Shown here piece after piece: positions 62,580 through 64,000 of a stretch of 64,000 nucleotides of DNA (position 1 is its first letter; the number at the start of each line of letters is the position of its first letter). Source of the stretch: Algoriphagus sanaruensis (GTDB lineage: Bacteria; Bacteroidota; Bacteroidia; Cytophagales; Cyclobacteriaceae). Location of the stretch: contig NZ_CP012836.1 of NCBI RefSeq assembly GCF_001593605.1, positions 1,864,501 to 1,928,500 of the forward strand. The letters are read 5' to 3'. The notes beneath the pieces were generated by a model. The model was not told the DNA's origin. It ran no database searches and was given only the letters and a program-made list of their open reading frames with translations. A program made the translations under genes and the position numbers.

Positions 62580-63984
62580 TTGAGCTATCGTTAGGCCCTT
62601 GATTTCTTCTTGGAGGGAATTTTCGCTTGTTTTCAGGCTTTGGTCCCGATCCATTCGACAGTGCATCAGAAGCTGGTGACGAAGCTTGAGGTCCATTAGG
62701 TTTAGGACGATTTCTATTTTTCTTACGTCGACGAGCTTCTGAAGATTGACGATCACCTTCTTGATTTTGCTCATTTACATTCGCTCGAGGAGGCTTTGGC
62801 GAATTAGCAGGTTTTTCGGAAGAAGGCTTAGCCTCTCTTTTTTCTGCTGGAGTTGGATTCACAGGAGAAGAAGCATTAGCCTGGTCAGTCCTAGGCTTTT
62901 TCTTTTTCTTCTTTTTCTTTTTAGCAAACTTCTTATCCAACAGTTCCAATTCCCGAGTGGATTGAGCAGCGAGATCCTCTATTTCGGTAGACTTATCAAC
63001 TTGCAAGTTGAAGACTTTGGTCCCTTGCTCATTTAAAGTTTGTATTTCCCGTACTCTATCACAGGTAATGCTGTGCCAATCATTATCATTGTTGTAGCTA
63101 AACCACATCAATTTTCTAAAAATATCAGTCTTTTGGAGTTTGGCAGGACCTTGTTCTGTGAGCAAGGGTTTCTCCACTTGTGGGATGTCCTTGATAGCAT
63201 CCATGTAGGTATCTAGCTCATAATTGAGGCAACATTTTAATCGGCCGCATTGTCCGCTTAATTTGCCCGGATTAAGGGAAAGATTTTGGTAGCGTGCAGC
63301 AGAGGTCGATACATTTTTGAAATCTACCAACCAAGTAGAACAGCAGAGCTCTCTTCCGCAAACTCCAATTCCACCAATTCTTCCAGCTTCCTGCCGTAAG
63401 CTGATTTGGCGCATTTCCACTCGGATTTTAAATTCTGAGGCCAGAATTTTGATCAGTTCTCTAAAATCTACCCGGTCATCTGCAGAATAATAAAAGGTTG
63501 CTTTGGAATTGTCAGCCTGATATTCGACATCTGACATTTTCATTTGCAGCCCTAATTCATCCACAATCTGCTTGCAACGATAAAGGGTTGGAATTTCCCG
63601 ATTTTTGGCTTCCTGCCATTTTTCGAGGTCCTTTTCATTAGCTATCCGATAGATTTTGGTGATGTTGTCATCGTCACGGATTTTCCGCTTTTGCATTTGC
63701 AATCGCACGAGTTCTCCCTGAAGCGAAACATATCCGATATGATGTCCATTGGGCACATCTACTACTACAGGATCCCCTGTAGTCAGAGCTAAATAATTTA
63801 CATTTCGGAAGTATTCTTTACGTCCTCCCTTAAATTTTATTTCAACAATATCAAAGTTATCGACTTGAGGGATGCCCATGTGAGCAAGCCAGTCGAAAGA
63901 ATTCATTTTATTACAATCACTCGTTCCACATGAGCCGCCGTTTTGACAGCCTCCAGTGGTTGAGCAAGTACTACATCCAGCCAT
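62563..63984 (-). CDS. ricT: PSP1-domain protein (RicT/YaaT homologue)
   Basis: 473 residues. The N-terminus is cysteine-rich (AGCSTCSTTGGCQNGGSCGTSDC), the core PSP1 domain includes GRIGGIGVCGRELCCSTWL and LSGQCGRLKCCLNYEL, whose cysteines correspond to the Fe-S-ligating set described in B. subtilis RicT. The last 120 residues are a disordered Lys/Pro/Asn/Ser tail (AKKKKKKKKPRTDQANASS) found in Bacteroidota versions. RicT partners RicA and RicF in the Y-complex that controls RNA processing in Bacillus; in Bacteroidota the role is unproven, but its pairing with gldH is common. Nearly the whole gene is in the window, with 16 bases of upstream sequence. Confidence 0.92.
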   Translation of the reverse strand: MAGCSTCSTTGGCQNGGSCGTSDCNKMNSFDWLAHMGIPQVDNFDIVEIKFKGGRKEYFRNVNYLALTTGDPVVVDVPNGHHIGYVSLQGELVRLQMQKRKIRDDDNITKIYRIANEKDLEKWQEAKNREIPTLYRCKQIVDELGLQMKMSDVEYQADNSKATFYYSADDRVDFRELIKILASEFKIRVEMRQISLRQEAGRIGGIGVCGRELCCSTWLVDFKNVSTSAARYQNLSLNPGKLSGQCGRLKCCLNYELDTYMDAIKDIPQVEKPLLTEQGPAKLQKTDIFRKLMWFSYNNDNDWHSITCDRVREIQTLNEQGTKVFNLQVDKSTEIEDLAAQSTRELELLDKKFAKKKKKKKKKPRTDQANASSPVNPTPAEKREAKPSSEKPANSPKPPRANVNEQNQEGDRQSSEARRRKKNRNRPKPNGPQASSPASDALSNGSGPKPENKRKFPPRRNQGPNDSSNGQGN

Positions 63985-64000
63985 AAGGTATATTCAGGGC

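Noticed and set aside
62579..62774. N-terminal extension of gldH
   Set aside because: The 65 added residues are the shifted-frame tail of ricT and would place a lipoprotein signal in mid-protein.

Overview
The window looks like a chromosome segment of a Bacteroidota bacterium, most likely a Cyclobacteriaceae (Algoriphagus-like) marine or soil heterotroph. The evidence is a gliding gene (gldH) next to the PSP1/RicT gene, many SusX-style secreted and lipoprotein hydrolases with short hydrophobic signal peptides, near absence of Shine-Dalgarno sites, and at least thirteen perfect Bacteroidota-type -7 elements (TAnnTTTG) placed 15-60 nt before gene starts. No rRNA, IS element, CRISPR array or prophage was seen. 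Two tRNAs are present: Leu(GAG) and Ser(GCU). The window has no sign of a recent large island; it is core chromosome interrupted by small accessory cassettes.

Layout. 1-7.3 kb: a B12-binding radical SAM protein (cut by the window start), a tandem intergenic repeat, a Pycsar-effector-like membrane protein without a cyclase next to it, a SIMPL-domain protein, a Ca2+-type P-ATPase and a DUF4924-like protein. 7.3-18 kb: housekeeping genes lepA, folD, tRNA-Leu, a long purF-like gene and an M42 peptidase, with a four-helix-bundle cassette bounded by inverted repeats inserted between lepA and folD; then a secreted DUF1080 lipoprotein and a TPR sensor histidine kinase. 18-28.5 kb: a MntA/HepT toxin-antitoxin pair, valS, a CocE-type hydrolase, fumarylacetoacetase, a glycerophosphodiesterase and a GH3 beta-glucosidase.

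28.9-37 kb holds the most unusual content: a 1779-residue protein that joins two alpha/beta-hydrolase (lipase-like) domains, an unassigned middle region, a CHAT caspase-like protease with an intact His/Cys pair and a helical TPR-like tail. It is followed by a small secreted protein of unknown family and a membrane TPR-adenylate cyclase starting at TTG. 37-52.5 kb: a sulfatase with a hidden 40-residue membrane protein downstream, an AgcS symporter, a sugar-isomerase-like lipoprotein, a four-gene membrane operon with its own winged-helix regulator and two matching palindromes, a GMC oxidoreductase, three secreted CE1-type esterases (one a double-hydrolase fusion) and an orphan ABC pair.

52.8-64 kb: the agmatine-to-putrescine pair aguB-aguA, a lipoprotein esterase, a MacAB/DevBCA-like export operon (adaptor, FtsX permease, ATPase), two small orphan proteins, tRNA-Ser, a PAS protein ending in a histidine-kinase dimerisation domain but with no ATPase domain, and the ricT-gldH operon. 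Starts were moved from the longest open frame for lepA, valS, the adaptor, gldH, the SIMPL protein, the sugar-isomerase-like protein, the histidine kinase and two others, mainly because the longer starts fall in or before a promoter element or ahead of a clear signal peptide.
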